From Ectothiorhodospiraceae bacterium (lineage in GTDB: Bacteria; Pseudomonadota; Gammaproteobacteria; Nitrococcales; Aquisalimonadaceae): 36,858 nt of DNA. The stretch covers positions 1 to 36,858 of the forward strand of contig SLLM01000337.1 of assembly GCA_007134055.1 (NCBI GenBank). Reading direction: 5' to 3'. The translations under genes were made by a program, and so were the position numbers. The notes beneath the pieces were generated by a model. That model did no database searches, was not told where the DNA came from, and was given only the letters and a program-made list of their open reading frames with translations. Every line of letters begins with the position of its first letter. Position 1 is the stretch's first letter. Below are positions 26,203-34,223 of the stretch, piece after piece.

Positions 26203-26907
26203 TCACTGCGGGTGGGTGCCCGGCTGTCCGCGGCCTGGCGGGGAGCCGGCGATCTGCAGGAGCTCGGCGGCGTCGCGGATGGTGATGTGATTATGGTCCA
26301 CGGTCAGCCAACCCCGATCCCGGAATCGGCTCAGCACCCGCGAGATGGTTTCCGTCGCCATCCCCAGGTAGCGGGCAAGATCGTATCGCGCCATGGGCAA
26401 AACGAAGTTCCGCTGGCTGCAGCCCCGCTCCGCCTGGACTTCCCCGTAATCCAGCAGGAAGCGGGCCACTCGGCCCTCGGTGCTGCCCCGGTCCATCTGC
26501 AGCAGATGGACCAGACGCAGAATCTCCCGGTACATCTCGGTCATGAGGTTGGGGCCGTGGGGCACTTCGGGCTCCGCTGGTTCCTTTCGGTGCTGCAGGG
26601 CAAGCACTTTGGTGGTATCCAGGGCGACGACCCCGCAGAAGGTCTGCTGTCCGATCAGGGCCTCGAATCCGACAACGTCGCCCGGCATGTGAAAACCGAT
26701 CACGCACTCCTGACCGTGTTCATCGGTGACATAGCTCTTGAGAACACCCGCAATGATCAAATGCGGGTATTGGATGGTTTCCCCGGCATGGAACAGATGT
26801 TCCCCGCGTTGCAGGATTCCCCGCTCCCTGGCCCCGGCTTGACTCGGCCCGGGCCGGGCTCGACCCAGAGGGTCCGGTTGTTCGAAAGGCAGTACCTGGG
26901 CTGTCAT
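26203..26907 (-). CDS. Crp/Fnr family regulator, FixK-like (no Fe-S cysteines)
   Basis: Transcription activator of 234 residues. The cyclic-nucleotide-binding-like beta-roll (RGEHLFHAGETIQY...GFHMPGDVVGFEALIG), dimer helix (about 115-140) and C-terminal winged HTH (MARYDLARYLGMATETISRVLSRFRDRGWL) are clear. The recognition helix has Glu186, Ser189 and Arg190, the E--SR set that in FNR reads TTGAT/TTGAC half-sites. The N-terminal CX2CX5C cluster and the central cysteine of FNR are missing; only Cys68, 91 and 163 remain. That suggests control of its expression and not direct oxygen sensing, as for FixK. GAGGT lies 7 nt before the ATG. Four matching dyads lie in this window. Confidence 0.9.
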   Translation of the reverse strand: MTAQVLPFEQPDPLGRARPGPSQAGARERGILQRGEHLFHAGETIQYPHLIIAGVLKSYVTDEHGQECVIGFHMPGDVVGFEALIGQQTFCGVVALDTTKVLALQHRKEPAEPEVPHGPNLMTEMYREILRLVHLLQMDRGSTEGRVARFLLDYGEVQAERGCSQRNFVLPMARYDLARYLGMATETISRVLSRFRDRGWLTVDHNHITIRDAAELLQIAGSPPGRGQPGTHPQ

Positions 26908-27026
26908 CTGTGGCACCTCGATTCGGATTGTGAGACTGGCTGTCCGGGCGGGACGGTTATCCAGAAACATAGTCCGGGAGGCGCAAGGCGGTAGTGAGGG
27001 GATCCCCGTATACCGGCGCAGCTCGC

Positions 27027-27431
27027 TCAGTCGGGGCGGGGCAGGAGTTGGTGGATTGTTGTCAACAGCGCCGTGCCGTCGATGGGTTTCGGCATGATTT
27101 CTGTAACGCCCGCGGCCCGGGCGCGGGCTGCCTGCGGCCCATGGGGCTGACCGGTCATCAGGATGGTGGGGATTTCCAGGCCCTTCGCCCGAAGACGTTC
27201 CTGCAGCTCGGCCCCGTTCAGGCCCGGCAGATGCAGGTCTAGCAACAGGCAACCGGCGACCGTCGTGCCGGCATCCGCCCGGATCGCGGCCAGCAGATCC
27301 GAACCGGAAGCGAAGGCGGCAGCGCAGAAGCCGTTTACTTCGAGCAGTAGTTTCAGTCCGTTCCGGACTGCCTCATTGTCATCGACGACATAGATGACGG
27401 CGTGTGCTCGCTCTGACCAGGGTCCTGACAT
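27027..27431 (-). CDS. Single-domain response regulator (receiver only)
   Basis: A 134-residue CheY-like receiver without an output domain. The acidic pair is in YVVDDNE (Asp17-Asp18), the phosphoacceptor is Asp65 in CLLLDLHLPG, the conserved Thr is in ILMTGQP and the Lys in IMPKPI. It resembles FixJ-type receivers and may act as a phosphate sink or relay for the kinase at 28143-30053, like FixT-type or single-domain modulators in other systems; this is inference. The start at 27429-27431 has no good ribosome binding site. It sits between fixJ (86-bp gap) and the Crp/Fnr gene (119-bp gap), all on the minus strand. Confidence 0.88.
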   Translation of the reverse strand: MSGPWSERAHAVIYVVDDNEAVRNGLKLLLEVNGFCAAAFASGSDLLAAIRADAGTTVAGCLLLDLHLPGLNGAELQERLRAKGLEIPTILMTGQPHGPQAARARAAGVTEIMPKPIDGTALLTTIHQLLPRPD

Positions 27432-27463
27432 GGCGGCACTTATGCGGCTGGTTGGAGCAGAGA

Positions 27464-27508
27464 TTGGAACACATAGTCCAACCCTGTGTCGTGACGGTGA
27501 TCACGTCA
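27464..27508 (-). promoter_or_regulatory. Two dyads in the gap upstream of the receiver gene
   Basis: TTGGA-N8-TCCAA (27464-27481) and TGACG-N7-CGTCA (27492-27508, with TGATCA inside) lie 12 bp apart in the 86-bp gap between fixJ and the single-domain receiver. They are plausible operator sites for one of the local regulators. No matching -10 was identified. Confidence 0.35.
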
Positions 27509-27517
27509 GCGGAAAAC

Positions 27518-28153
27518 TCAGCGCTGCTGCTGAGCGGGCAAGCTCATCAGATGGTCGGCGAGCCGGGCCAACTCGGCAGCGGAGGCCAGTTCCAGTTTTC
27601 TCATTGCGCGCCCCCGGTGCACCTCCACCGTGCGTTCACTGATGCCCAGCTCCAGGGCGATCACCTTGTTGGCCTTGCCCTGGGCCGCCAGCCGCGCGAC
27701 TTCGGTCTCCCGTCGGGTGAGGCGCCGGATCCTGACGACTATCGCGTCGTCCATGAGCCGCTGCGCCATGAGCCCGCGGTGCCGGTCGATCATTTCACCG
27801 ACAAGGGGGAGCAGGCGGGAGCCCTGCAGTGCGGGCTTCTCGATAAAATCCGCGGCGCCGTGCTTCATCGCCCGCACCGCCGCGGGAACGCTGGCATTCC
27901 CGGTAAGAAAGGCCACTGGAACATCCGAACCGGTCTCCCGGAGGCGCTCCTGGATCTCCAGCCCGTTCATGTCCGGCATCTGCAAGTCCAGAAGGATGCA
28001 GGTGGGGTGATCCGCCAGCTCCGCCTGCAGGAATTCCTTGCCCGTGGCGAAGGCCCGGGTGGCGTAGCCGGAAGCGGCCAGAAGCAGGCCCAGGGCTTCC
28101 CGGACGCCGGAGTCATCATCAACGATGATGACCATGCTCTGTTCAGGCTGCAT
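27518..28153 (-). CDS. FixJ-type two-component response regulator (receiver + LuxR-type HTH)
   Basis: A 211-residue NarL/FixJ family activator. The receiver has VDDDSG, the phosphoacceptor Asp56 in CILLDLQMP, Thr in FLTGNASV and Lys in IEKPA. The GerE/LuxR-type HTH spans about 138-195 (RRLTRRETEVARLAAQGKANKVIALELG, SERTVEVHRGRAMRKL). The linker and the hallmark GNASVPAAVRAMKHGAADFIEKP match FixJ and TodT/StyR-type regulators. The start overlaps the upstream kinase gene by 11 nt, so the two are translationally coupled. In rhizobia, FixJ activates fixK; the Crp/Fnr gene at 26203-26907 is the natural local target. Confidence 0.93.
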   Translation of the reverse strand: MQPEQSMVIIVDDDSGVREALGLLLAASGYATRAFATGKEFLQAELADHPTCILLDLQMPDMNGLEIQERLRETGSDVPVAFLTGNASVPAAVRAMKHGAADFIEKPALQGSRLLPLVGEMIDRHRGLMAQRLMDDAIVVRIRRLTRRETEVARLAAQGKANKVIALELGISERTVEVHRGRAMRKLELASAAELARLADHLMSLPAQQQR

Positions 28154-30053
28154 GACCTGCGTCCCCGCTCGAGGGAAGCCGAATCATGAACTCCGCCCCG
28201 CCGTCCGCGCCGTTGTCCACGGTGAGCTGCCCGCCATGGGCTTCGATAATGGATTTGCAGATGGACAGCCCCTGGCCCAGGCCGTGTTCCTTTGTGGTAA
28301 AGAAGGGGTCGAACAGCCTGTCCCGATCCGCTTTCCGGATGCCGGAGCCTGAATCCGTTACCGTGATGGTGCAGGCGCCGGCCTCCGGCTGTCTGCGGGT
28401 GACAATGCGCAGGATGCGCTCGCCCTCCATTTCCCGCATCGCGTCGATGGCGTTCCGCACCAGGTTGAAGACAACCTGCTCGATCTGGACCTTGTTGATC
28501 AGGCACCGGCAGGTGATCCTTTCCAGATCGAGTCTGACAGTGACTCCGGTACTTTCCAACTCATGGTCCAGCAGGTCCAGCACGTCCTGGATGACCTGGC
28601 CGATGTTCTCGGGGGCGACATCCTGAGGCTGGTCCTTTCGTACAAAGGTATGCAACTGCCGGATCACCCGGTTGGCCCGCTGGCTCTGGCGGTGGATCTG
28701 TTCCAGCGCTTCCTTGAGGGTGTCCTGCACGGTGTGGCTTGCACGGATGAGGCTGAGCGCGGCCTCGGCGGCCGCGTTGATGGCGGTGAGCGGCTGGGAT
28801 ACTTCGTGAGCCAGCCCCGCGCTGAACTCGCTGACCGCGTCCAGCCGGGTCAGGTGCGCCAGCCGGGTCAGGTGCTCCCGAGCTTCGCGCTCCGCCTGCC
28901 TGCGCGCGCTGAGGTCATGCACGAAGCCCACGAAGCGTCGTTCACCGTCCTCGAAAAACTCGGAGATGGCCAGCTGCACATCGATGTGGTGTCCATCCTT
29001 GTGCCGTCCGGTGACTTCACGGCCCAGCCCGATGACGTGGGGCCGGGATGTCGCCAGGTAACGGCGAATGTAGTCGTCATGGTGGCTCTGGTCGGGTTCC
29101 GCCATGAGCATACGGATATTCCGGCCCACCACTTCCGTATACCGGTAGCCGAACAGCTTCTGGGCCGCCGGATTGAGGTCGAGAACGATACCTTGAGCGT
29201 TGATGGTGATGATGCCGTCAATCGCATTATCCAGGATCATGCGGCTGCGCTGCGTCTCTGCCGCCAGGCGTTTGCGCAGCTGCTGCTGCCGGGAGAGATC
29301 CACCGCCAGTATGTACAGACCCGTCACCATTCCCTGATCGTCCAGGCGCGGGGTATAGGTGCCATGAATGAAGCGGGATCCGCCACGGGCGTAGGGCACT
29401 TCCCCATGGTAGTTGGCGGTGCTGCCGGCCAGCGCCTGGGCGAACTGGGGGCGCAGGACGGCAAAGGCCTTGCGTCCGATCACATCGCGTATGTGCTTTC
29501 CCAGTTGCGCTGCGGGATCGAGCCCGAACCACTCGTGGTAGCCCTTATTCGCGAACCGGACGCGGTAGTCCCGATCCAGCTCGGCGGCCAGCATCGGCAG
29601 CCCGTTCACCAGGCGGTGCAGCGGGGTTTCATCATGCAGGGGCACCGTCCGCCGTGACGGGGCCATGGCGTCCGGTGTGCCGGTTGCAATGATGCGCCGC
29701 ACGCGGCTCTGGTCATCAGCAAGCGTGCTGTATTGCCAACGAATCTGCCTGGCATCACCGTGCCGGCTCATCCACCAGCCGGTTTGTTCCACCACCGTCG
29801 CACCGGTGCTCAGGTGCGCCACCAGCTCCCGTAGCGTCTCCCGGTGTTCGGGCAGCGCGGCCACGTCCCAGATGGGCAGGCCTTGCACCGCGCCAGCCTG
29901 CTGGCCGGTGAGCCGCTCGCACTCACGGTTGAACAGTTCGATCCGACCGTGGGGGTCGGTGGCGACCACCAGCAGGCCTGGCACCTGGAGCAGACAGCGG
30001 AGTACGCCGGTATCCCGGTCGGGATGTGGGTTGGCGGCAGTGAACCCCTCCAT
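28143..30053 (-). CDS. FixL-type sensor histidine kinase with three PAS domains, third likely heme-binding
   Basis: A 636-residue cytoplasmic kinase with no membrane segment. PAS1 is about 18-125, PAS2 about 145-255 and PAS3 about 265-385. PAS3 (ILDNAIDGIITINAQG...) has SHHDDYIRRYL and IGLGREVTGRHKDG: His325 aligns with the proximal heme ligand of rhizobial FixL (His200 in Bradyrhizobium) and Arg345 with the oxygen-contacting Arg220. HisKA carries His416 in GLAHEVSQPL. The ATPase domain has Asn534 in NLVRNAIDAM, DSGSGI, FDPFFTTK and GLGQGLSI. fixJ overlaps its 3' end. Heme binding is predicted from alignment by eye. The start at 30051-30053 lies just before PAS1; the upstream 211 bp hold no clear promoter. 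Confidence 0.92.
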   Translation of the reverse strand: MEGFTAANPHPDRDTGVLRCLLQVPGLLVVATDPHGRIELFNRECERLTGQQAGAVQGLPIWDVAALPEHRETLRELVAHLSTGATVVEQTGWWMSRHGDARQIRWQYSTLADDQSRVRRIIATGTPDAMAPSRRTVPLHDETPLHRLVNGLPMLAAELDRDYRVRFANKGYHEWFGLDPAAQLGKHIRDVIGRKAFAVLRPQFAQALAGSTANYHGEVPYARGGSRFIHGTYTPRLDDQGMVTGLYILAVDLSRQQQLRKRLAAETQRSRMILDNAIDGIITINAQGIVLDLNPAAQKLFGYRYTEVVGRNIRMLMAEPDQSHHDDYIRRYLATSRPHVIGLGREVTGRHKDGHHIDVQLAISEFFEDGERRFVGFVHDLSARRQAEREAREHLTRLAHLTRLDAVSEFSAGLAHEVSQPLTAINAAAEAALSLIRASHTVQDTLKEALEQIHRQSQRANRVIRQLHTFVRKDQPQDVAPENIGQVIQDVLDLLDHELESTGVTVRLDLERITCRCLINKVQIEQVVFNLVRNAIDAMREMEGERILRIVTRRQPEAGACTITVTDSGSGIRKADRDRLFDPFFTTKEHGLGQGLSICKSIIEAHGGQLTVDNGADGGAEFMIRLPSSGDAGHAA

Positions 30054-30264
30054 TCCCGGCAGCTTCCCATACTGGTGATCACAGTCTCCAGGAGACGTGG
30101 ATTGCGCCCCCCACCGTACACGCAGCCCCCAAGCCAGCGTTTGGCTGCAGGATTCAGTCTAGTACAAATCAGGGGGAGCGGATCAGGGCGCACCTGCCCA
30201 AGCCCCATCCCGTGGGGGGCTGGCATGCAGGCCCGGCCGCGACGTGGCCGGAGGGTGTTGCGGA

Positions 30265-31398
30265 TCAGCGCATTTCCGTTCGTCGCGGTTCCTTGGGCAC
30301 CTCCCGCACCTTGAAATGCTGATCCAGGTCGTCCAACAATGCGGTGATGCCCGTGTACTCCAGCTCATCCATGGGCAGCATGGCGGCGCCGAAGAATCCC
30401 TGTCGCCGCATGGTGATCGCCTTGTCGGTCACCTGACGCCGAACCCCTTTCCAGAAAGGGTGGGCGAAGACATCCAGCGGCTCGGTAAGCTTGCCTTCAT
30501 GGACACAAAAAGCAGCACCCGTGATGATGGGCGGGCCATCGAAGTAGCTGATTCCGGATCCCAGCGGGACCGGCATCAGCGGCATATTGTGGGAGCCGCG
30601 CATGCCGCCACCCACGTAGTGACCGGTTGCAAACGGGGCCAGGATTTCCCCGGTGGCAGGGAAATCCTTTTGTACGCGCACCAGCATGACCGGGTCGTCC
30701 TTGCCCGTGTATTTGCCGGCGATGTTGTGGAGTCGTGAGGTTGACGCCGCAACAGCCTGTTCGCCGGATTTCCGTGACGACACCGATTCCACCACGTAAC
30801 GCTCCGGATCCCGGAGCAGGGCGGCGATCCGGTAAAGATCCTCCGGCGCGTTCAGCTCGATGATGCGGTCTCCCTCGGTGTGCGCCACGTCCATGATCAC
30901 GAAGGTGAACCCCTCGGTCAGTGCGGGGGATAGCAGCAGACCAGGAGTGTTCATGGGATCGGCGAAGGCGGCGTAAAGTGGGAAATTGAAGGCACCCGGA
31001 TCGGTCTTGTCCGCGGCGAAGAACACAAAAGGCTCGGCTTCCCGCTCGGTGATGGTCATCTCCGCGACCCCCGGACCCATGCCTTTGACGTTGCCGGAGA
31101 AGGCGTCCGTCAGTAGGTCCTGACCCGCGCCGTAAAGGCCCTGGCGGCGGGCCGTGTCGGTGCCCGCCTGGAAGGCGTTCCAGGCAAGCTCGTGTACGTC
31201 CGGGTGGCCGCTGCCGTGGACATGGGTCATGAGCAGTGCGATATCGTCACCGGTGGAACTCACGTGACTGTCCAGGAGCAGACCGGCGCCCTGGCGGGCG
31301 AGGACTTCCCGTACGCGCGCGAGCAGCGCCTCGGAAGGCGCGATATGACCGCCGATGGAGCCGATGTCTGCCTTGAGGACGCTGAGCGTGATGTCCAT
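30265..31398 (-). CDS. Class V fructose-1,6-bisphosphate aldolase/phosphatase (archaeal type)
   Basis: Bifunctional gluconeogenic enzyme that condenses triose phosphates to FBP and dephosphorylates it to fructose 6-phosphate. It has 377 residues. Family signatures in order: KADIGSIGGH at the N-terminus, STGDDIALLMTH (metal ligands), GAGQDLLTDAFSGNVKGMGPG, EPFVFFAADKTDPGAFNFPLY, and IAGKYTGKDDPVMLVR with the Schiff-base Lys of GKDDP. Such enzymes are typical of archaea and deep-branching bacteria and scattered in proteobacteria. Start 31398 has GGAGGG 6 nt upstream; the ATG at 31404 abuts that element. It is divergent from the glucan phosphorylase gene, with a shared FNR-type dyad between them. 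Confidence 0.93.
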   Translation of the reverse strand: MDITLSVLKADIGSIGGHIAPSEALLARVREVLARQGAGLLLDSHVSSTGDDIALLMTHVHGSGHPDVHELAWNAFQAGTDTARRQGLYGAGQDLLTDAFSGNVKGMGPGVAEMTITEREAEPFVFFAADKTDPGAFNFPLYAAFADPMNTPGLLLSPALTEGFTFVIMDVAHTEGDRIIELNAPEDLYRIAALLRDPERYVVESVSSRKSGEQAVAASTSRLHNIAGKYTGKDDPVMLVRVQKDFPATGEILAPFATGHYVGGGMRGSHNMPLMPVPLGSGISYFDGPPIITGAAFCVHEGKLTEPLDVFAHPFWKGVRRQVTDKAITMRRQGFFGAAMLPMDELEYTGITALLDDLDQHFKVREVPKEPRRTEMR

Positions 31399-31467
31399 GG
31401 CCATCCCTCCCGATTCATGGTGTTTCCGTCATGCCGTGGATGCTCCGCGGTCGGGTTTCGCCACGCA

Positions 31468-31481
31468 TTGACCGCGGTCAA
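31468..31481. promoter_or_regulatory. FNR/FixK-type dyad between the divergent FBPase and glgP genes
   Basis: TTGAC-CGCG-GTCAA is a perfect 5-bp inverted repeat. It is almost centred between the start codons, about 76 bp from the FBPase start and 72 bp from the glgP start. Rightward, TAGGAT (31505-31510) is centred 33 bp away, near the class II activation spacing. Leftward no convincing -10 is seen at that distance. Confidence 0.65.
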
Positions 31482-31496
31482 CGCCGAATGGAATGC

Positions 31497-31524
31497 TCCG
31501 ATCCTAGGATCGGAAAGATTTCCG
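31497..31524 (+). repeat. Two overlapping dyads in the glgP 5' leader
   Basis: TCCGATCCTAGGATCGGA (31497-31514) is a perfect 18-nt palindrome. It shares its right arm with a second dyad, CGGAAA-GA-TTTCCG (31511-31524). They overlap the predicted -10 and transcription start and end 22 nt before the glgP ATG. Because CGGA is common to both, the two structures are mutually exclusive. They may be an operator or an RNA switch; function unknown. Confidence 0.5.
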
Positions 31525-31546
31525 GAGCCCCCCAAAGGAGAAGCGC

Positions 31547-34102
31547 ATGCGCGGGAAAGACTATCCGCTGGAAGTGCGTCCTCAACTGCCTGCGGCACTC
31601 TCCCGGTTGAATCAGCTTGCGGACAACCTCTTCTATAGCTGGGATCGCCGCGTCCGCGGGCTGTTCTTCCGTATGGATCCGGCGCTCTGGAAACGCTGCG
31701 GCCACAATCCCACAGTGTTTCTGCGACGGGTCTCCCAGGCGCGGCTGGATCAGTTGGCCGCAGACCGGGACTTCCTGCTTCAGTACCAGGACGCGCTTGC
31801 TGCCTTCGACGCTTATCTGGAGCCGGGACCGGATCGTCCGGGGAACGTGATTCCCGGCCTGGACCCCGGCCGCGATCTGATTGCCTATTTCTGTATGGAG
31901 TACGGGTTGCATGAGAGCCTGCAGCTCTACTCCGGGGGGCTTGGCATTCTCGCGGGTGATCACTGCAAGGCTGCCAGTGACCTGGATTTGCCCTTCGTCG
32001 CCGTGGGGCTGATGTACCGGCAGGGCTATTTTGTCCAGACCATCGATCGTGATGGCGCGCAGCAGATGCATTTCCGCCCGGTTAATCTGGATGATCTGGC
32101 GGTTCACCCCGTTCACGATGCCGGGGGCGCCCGGCTCCGCATCAGCGTGGACTTCCCCGAGCGCCAGGTGTTTGCCGCCATCTGGAAGGCTGACGTCGGG
32201 CGCGTGCGCCTGTACCTGCTGGACACGGAGCTGCCGGAGAACCGGCCGGAAGACCGGGGAATCACGTACCAGCTCTACGGCGGCGACCGATCCGTACGTA
32301 TTGCCCAGGAGATCATCCTCGGGATTGGCGGCGTTCGCGCCCTACGTGCGCTGGGCTTGAACCCCACGGTCTGGCACATCAACGAGGGGCACGCGGCGTT
32401 CCTCATCCTGGAGCGCTGTCGCGAACTGGTGGCCGGGGGGCTGCGATTCGATGCAGCGCTGGAGGCAGTGGCCTCGCCGACGGTTTTCACCACCCATACC
32501 GCGGTTCCGGCTGGTCACGATCTGTTTTCCCACGCGCTGGCGACACATTGTCTGGGGCCGTTGGCGGCGGAGCTGGGCATCAGCGAGGGGCGACTGCTGG
32601 CGCTGGGAGCCTCACCCCAGGGGGCGGATATGTTCAATATGACGGCCCTGGCACTGCGGGGTTCCCGCCAGCAGAACGCGGTGAGCGCGGTACATCGTCA
32701 TGTGGCGGCGGAAATGGAAGCCCACGTCTGGCCGGACGTTTCGCCGGCGGAGAGCCCACTGCGTTCGGTTTCCAACGGAGTCCACTTGCCCACGTTTCTT
32801 GCCCGGGAATGGGTGGCCATGTTCGACGGCCGGTGCCCCGACTGGCGTCAGCACCTGAATGACGACGGTTTCTGGCGGGAGGCCATCGAGGCGATTCCCA
32901 ACCACCGCTACTGGAGTCTGGTGCAATCGCTGAAGAGCGAAATGCTGGATGACCTCGCCCCGTACCTGCTGACCCAGTACGAGCGGAATCACTTCAGCCG
33001 GGCACGGATCAATGCCATTCGGGAAACATTCTCGTCGGAAAATACCCGGCCGCTGATTCTGGGATTCGCCCGGCGCTTTGCAACCTACAAGCGGGCCCTG
33101 CTGATATTCCAGGACTTGCAGCGCCTGGCGCGGTTGCTTCAGGATCCGGAACGCCCGGTCATCATGCTGTTCGCCGGCAAGGCTCATCCCCAGGATATGC
33201 CTGGCCAGACCCTGATCCGGCGGGTGCATGAATTCGCTTCCCGAGAACCGTTCCTAAACCGGGTTTTTCTCATCGAGGGTCATGACATCGCCCTGTCCAG
33301 GAAGCTGGTGACCGGTGTCGACGTCTGGCTGAACACCCCGGAATTCCCCATGGAGGCGAGCGGCACGTCGGGACAGAAGGCGGCCATCAACGGCGGCGTG
33401 AACCTGAGCATTCTTGACGGCTGGTGGAGGGAGGGGTTCGACGGGAGCAATGGCTGGGGCATCGAACCCCACGGTACCGACCTCCCGCCGGAGGAAAGGG
33501 ACCGGGTGGAGGCGCAGGAACTGCTGGATCTGCTGGAGTACGAGATCATTCCGGAATATTTCGACGTGGGGCCGGGGGGGTATCCGCCGGCCTGGGTCGC
33601 GCGCTGCAAGCGGTCCATGTGGACGGTCCTGCCACGGTTCAATGCCGAGCGTATGGTGATGGATTACGCGGAGCGGATGTACGTCCCGGCGGCCCGTCAG
33701 GGCCGGCTTCTTACCGCCGGGGAGGGCAAGGGGGCGGAGGAGCTGGCGCAGTGGAAAGCCCGGGTGAGTGACGCGTGGTCCGGAGTCGCCCTCGGCTGGA
33801 GCGAGCCGCCCCCTTCCGTGGTGTCAGGCGGTCGTCAGGTATGCTTGCGTGTGGCGGCCCGGCTCAATGGGCTGACACCGGACGATGTGGTGGTTGAATG
33901 CCTGCTGGAGGAGGACGGAACCGATCCGGGCTTCTTGCACCGGCACCGTTTCAGTTGCACGGGCGGGGAGGACGGGGCGCATCAGTTCGGGCTGGACCTT
34001 CCCCCTCCGGACAGCGGCCTGTTCCGTATGCGGGTCCGCATGTACCCCTTCCATACCCAACTGCTACACCGGTTCGAGATGGGCCGGATGACCTGGCTCT
34101 AA
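31547..34102 (+). CDS. glgP: Alpha-glucan phosphorylase (GT35, DUF3417-containing GlgP)
   Basis: Pyridoxal-phosphate enzyme that releases glucose 1-phosphate from glycogen or maltodextrins. It has 851 residues, the length of the alpha-glucan phosphorylase subfamily that begins with DUF3417 (LSRLNQLADNLFYSWD...RGLFFRMDPALW), distinct from E. coli GlgP/MalP. YFCMEYGLHESLQLYSGGLGILAGDH is the active-site N-terminal motif region, with WHINEGHAAF and FARRFATYKRA further on. Lys611 in EASGTSGQKAAING binds PLP; most relatives have Met where Gln610 stands. AAAGGAG lies 6 nt before the ATG. An FNR-type dyad is 65 bp upstream. Confidence 0.94.
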   Translation: MRGKDYPLEVRPQLPAALSRLNQLADNLFYSWDRRVRGLFFRMDPALWKRCGHNPTVFLRRVSQARLDQLAADRDFLLQYQDALAAFDAYLEPGPDRPGNVIPGLDPGRDLIAYFCMEYGLHESLQLYSGGLGILAGDHCKAASDLDLPFVAVGLMYRQGYFVQTIDRDGAQQMHFRPVNLDDLAVHPVHDAGGARLRISVDFPERQVFAAIWKADVGRVRLYLLDTELPENRPEDRGITYQLYGGDRSVRIAQEIILGIGGVRALRALGLNPTVWHINEGHAAFLILERCRELVAGGLRFDAALEAVASPTVFTTHTAVPAGHDLFSHALATHCLGPLAAELGISEGRLLALGASPQGADMFNMTALALRGSRQQNAVSAVHRHVAAEMEAHVWPDVSPAESPLRSVSNGVHLPTFLAREWVAMFDGRCPDWRQHLNDDGFWREAIEAIPNHRYWSLVQSLKSEMLDDLAPYLLTQYERNHFSRARINAIRETFSSENTRPLILGFARRFATYKRALLIFQDLQRLARLLQDPERPVIMLFAGKAHPQDMPGQTLIRRVHEFASREPFLNRVFLIEGHDIALSRKLVTGVDVWLNTPEFPMEASGTSGQKAAINGGVNLSILDGWWREGFDGSNGWGIEPHGTDLPPEERDRVEAQELLDLLEYEIIPEYFDVGPGGYPPAWVARCKRSMWTVLPRFNAERMVMDYAERMYVPAARQGRLLTAGEGKGAEELAQWKARVSDAWSGVALGWSEPPPSVVSGGRQVCLRVAARLNGLTPDDVVVECLLEEDGTDPGFLHRHRFSCTGGEDGAHQFGLDLPPPDSGLFRMRVRMYPFHTQLLHRFEMGRMTWL

Positions 34103-34135
34103 GGAAGCGCTGAACGATTTCCTAACGACCATCCG

Positions 34136-34177
34136 TTGACGGCGGTCAACCCGCCAGCGCCGGTGGTGCGTTAGGGT
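34136..34177 (+). promoter_or_regulatory. FNR/FixK-type promoter of the GAPDH gene
   Basis: The dyad TTGAC-GGCG-GTCAA (34136-34149) is a perfect inverted repeat. TAGGGT (34172-34177), a weak -10, is centred exactly 32 bp downstream, the class II spacing. The GAPDH start codon is 46 bp further on. It is nearly identical to the 31468 site. Confidence 0.62.
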
Positions 34178-34223
34178 GGCTGGGTGTCAATCGTTCAGTG
34201 CCGGAATCAGGGGGAGAAGACGT

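Noticed and set aside
28563-29657. A plus-strand frame of 364 codons opposite the FixL-type kinase.
   Set aside because: The kinase frame has all catalytic motifs; the opposite frame has none.
30180-30235. AGCCCC...GGGGCT hairpin in the kinase-FBPase gap as a terminator for the FBPase gene.
   Set aside because: Stem of six pairs without a T-tract on the minus strand; not distinguishable from chance in GC-rich DNA.
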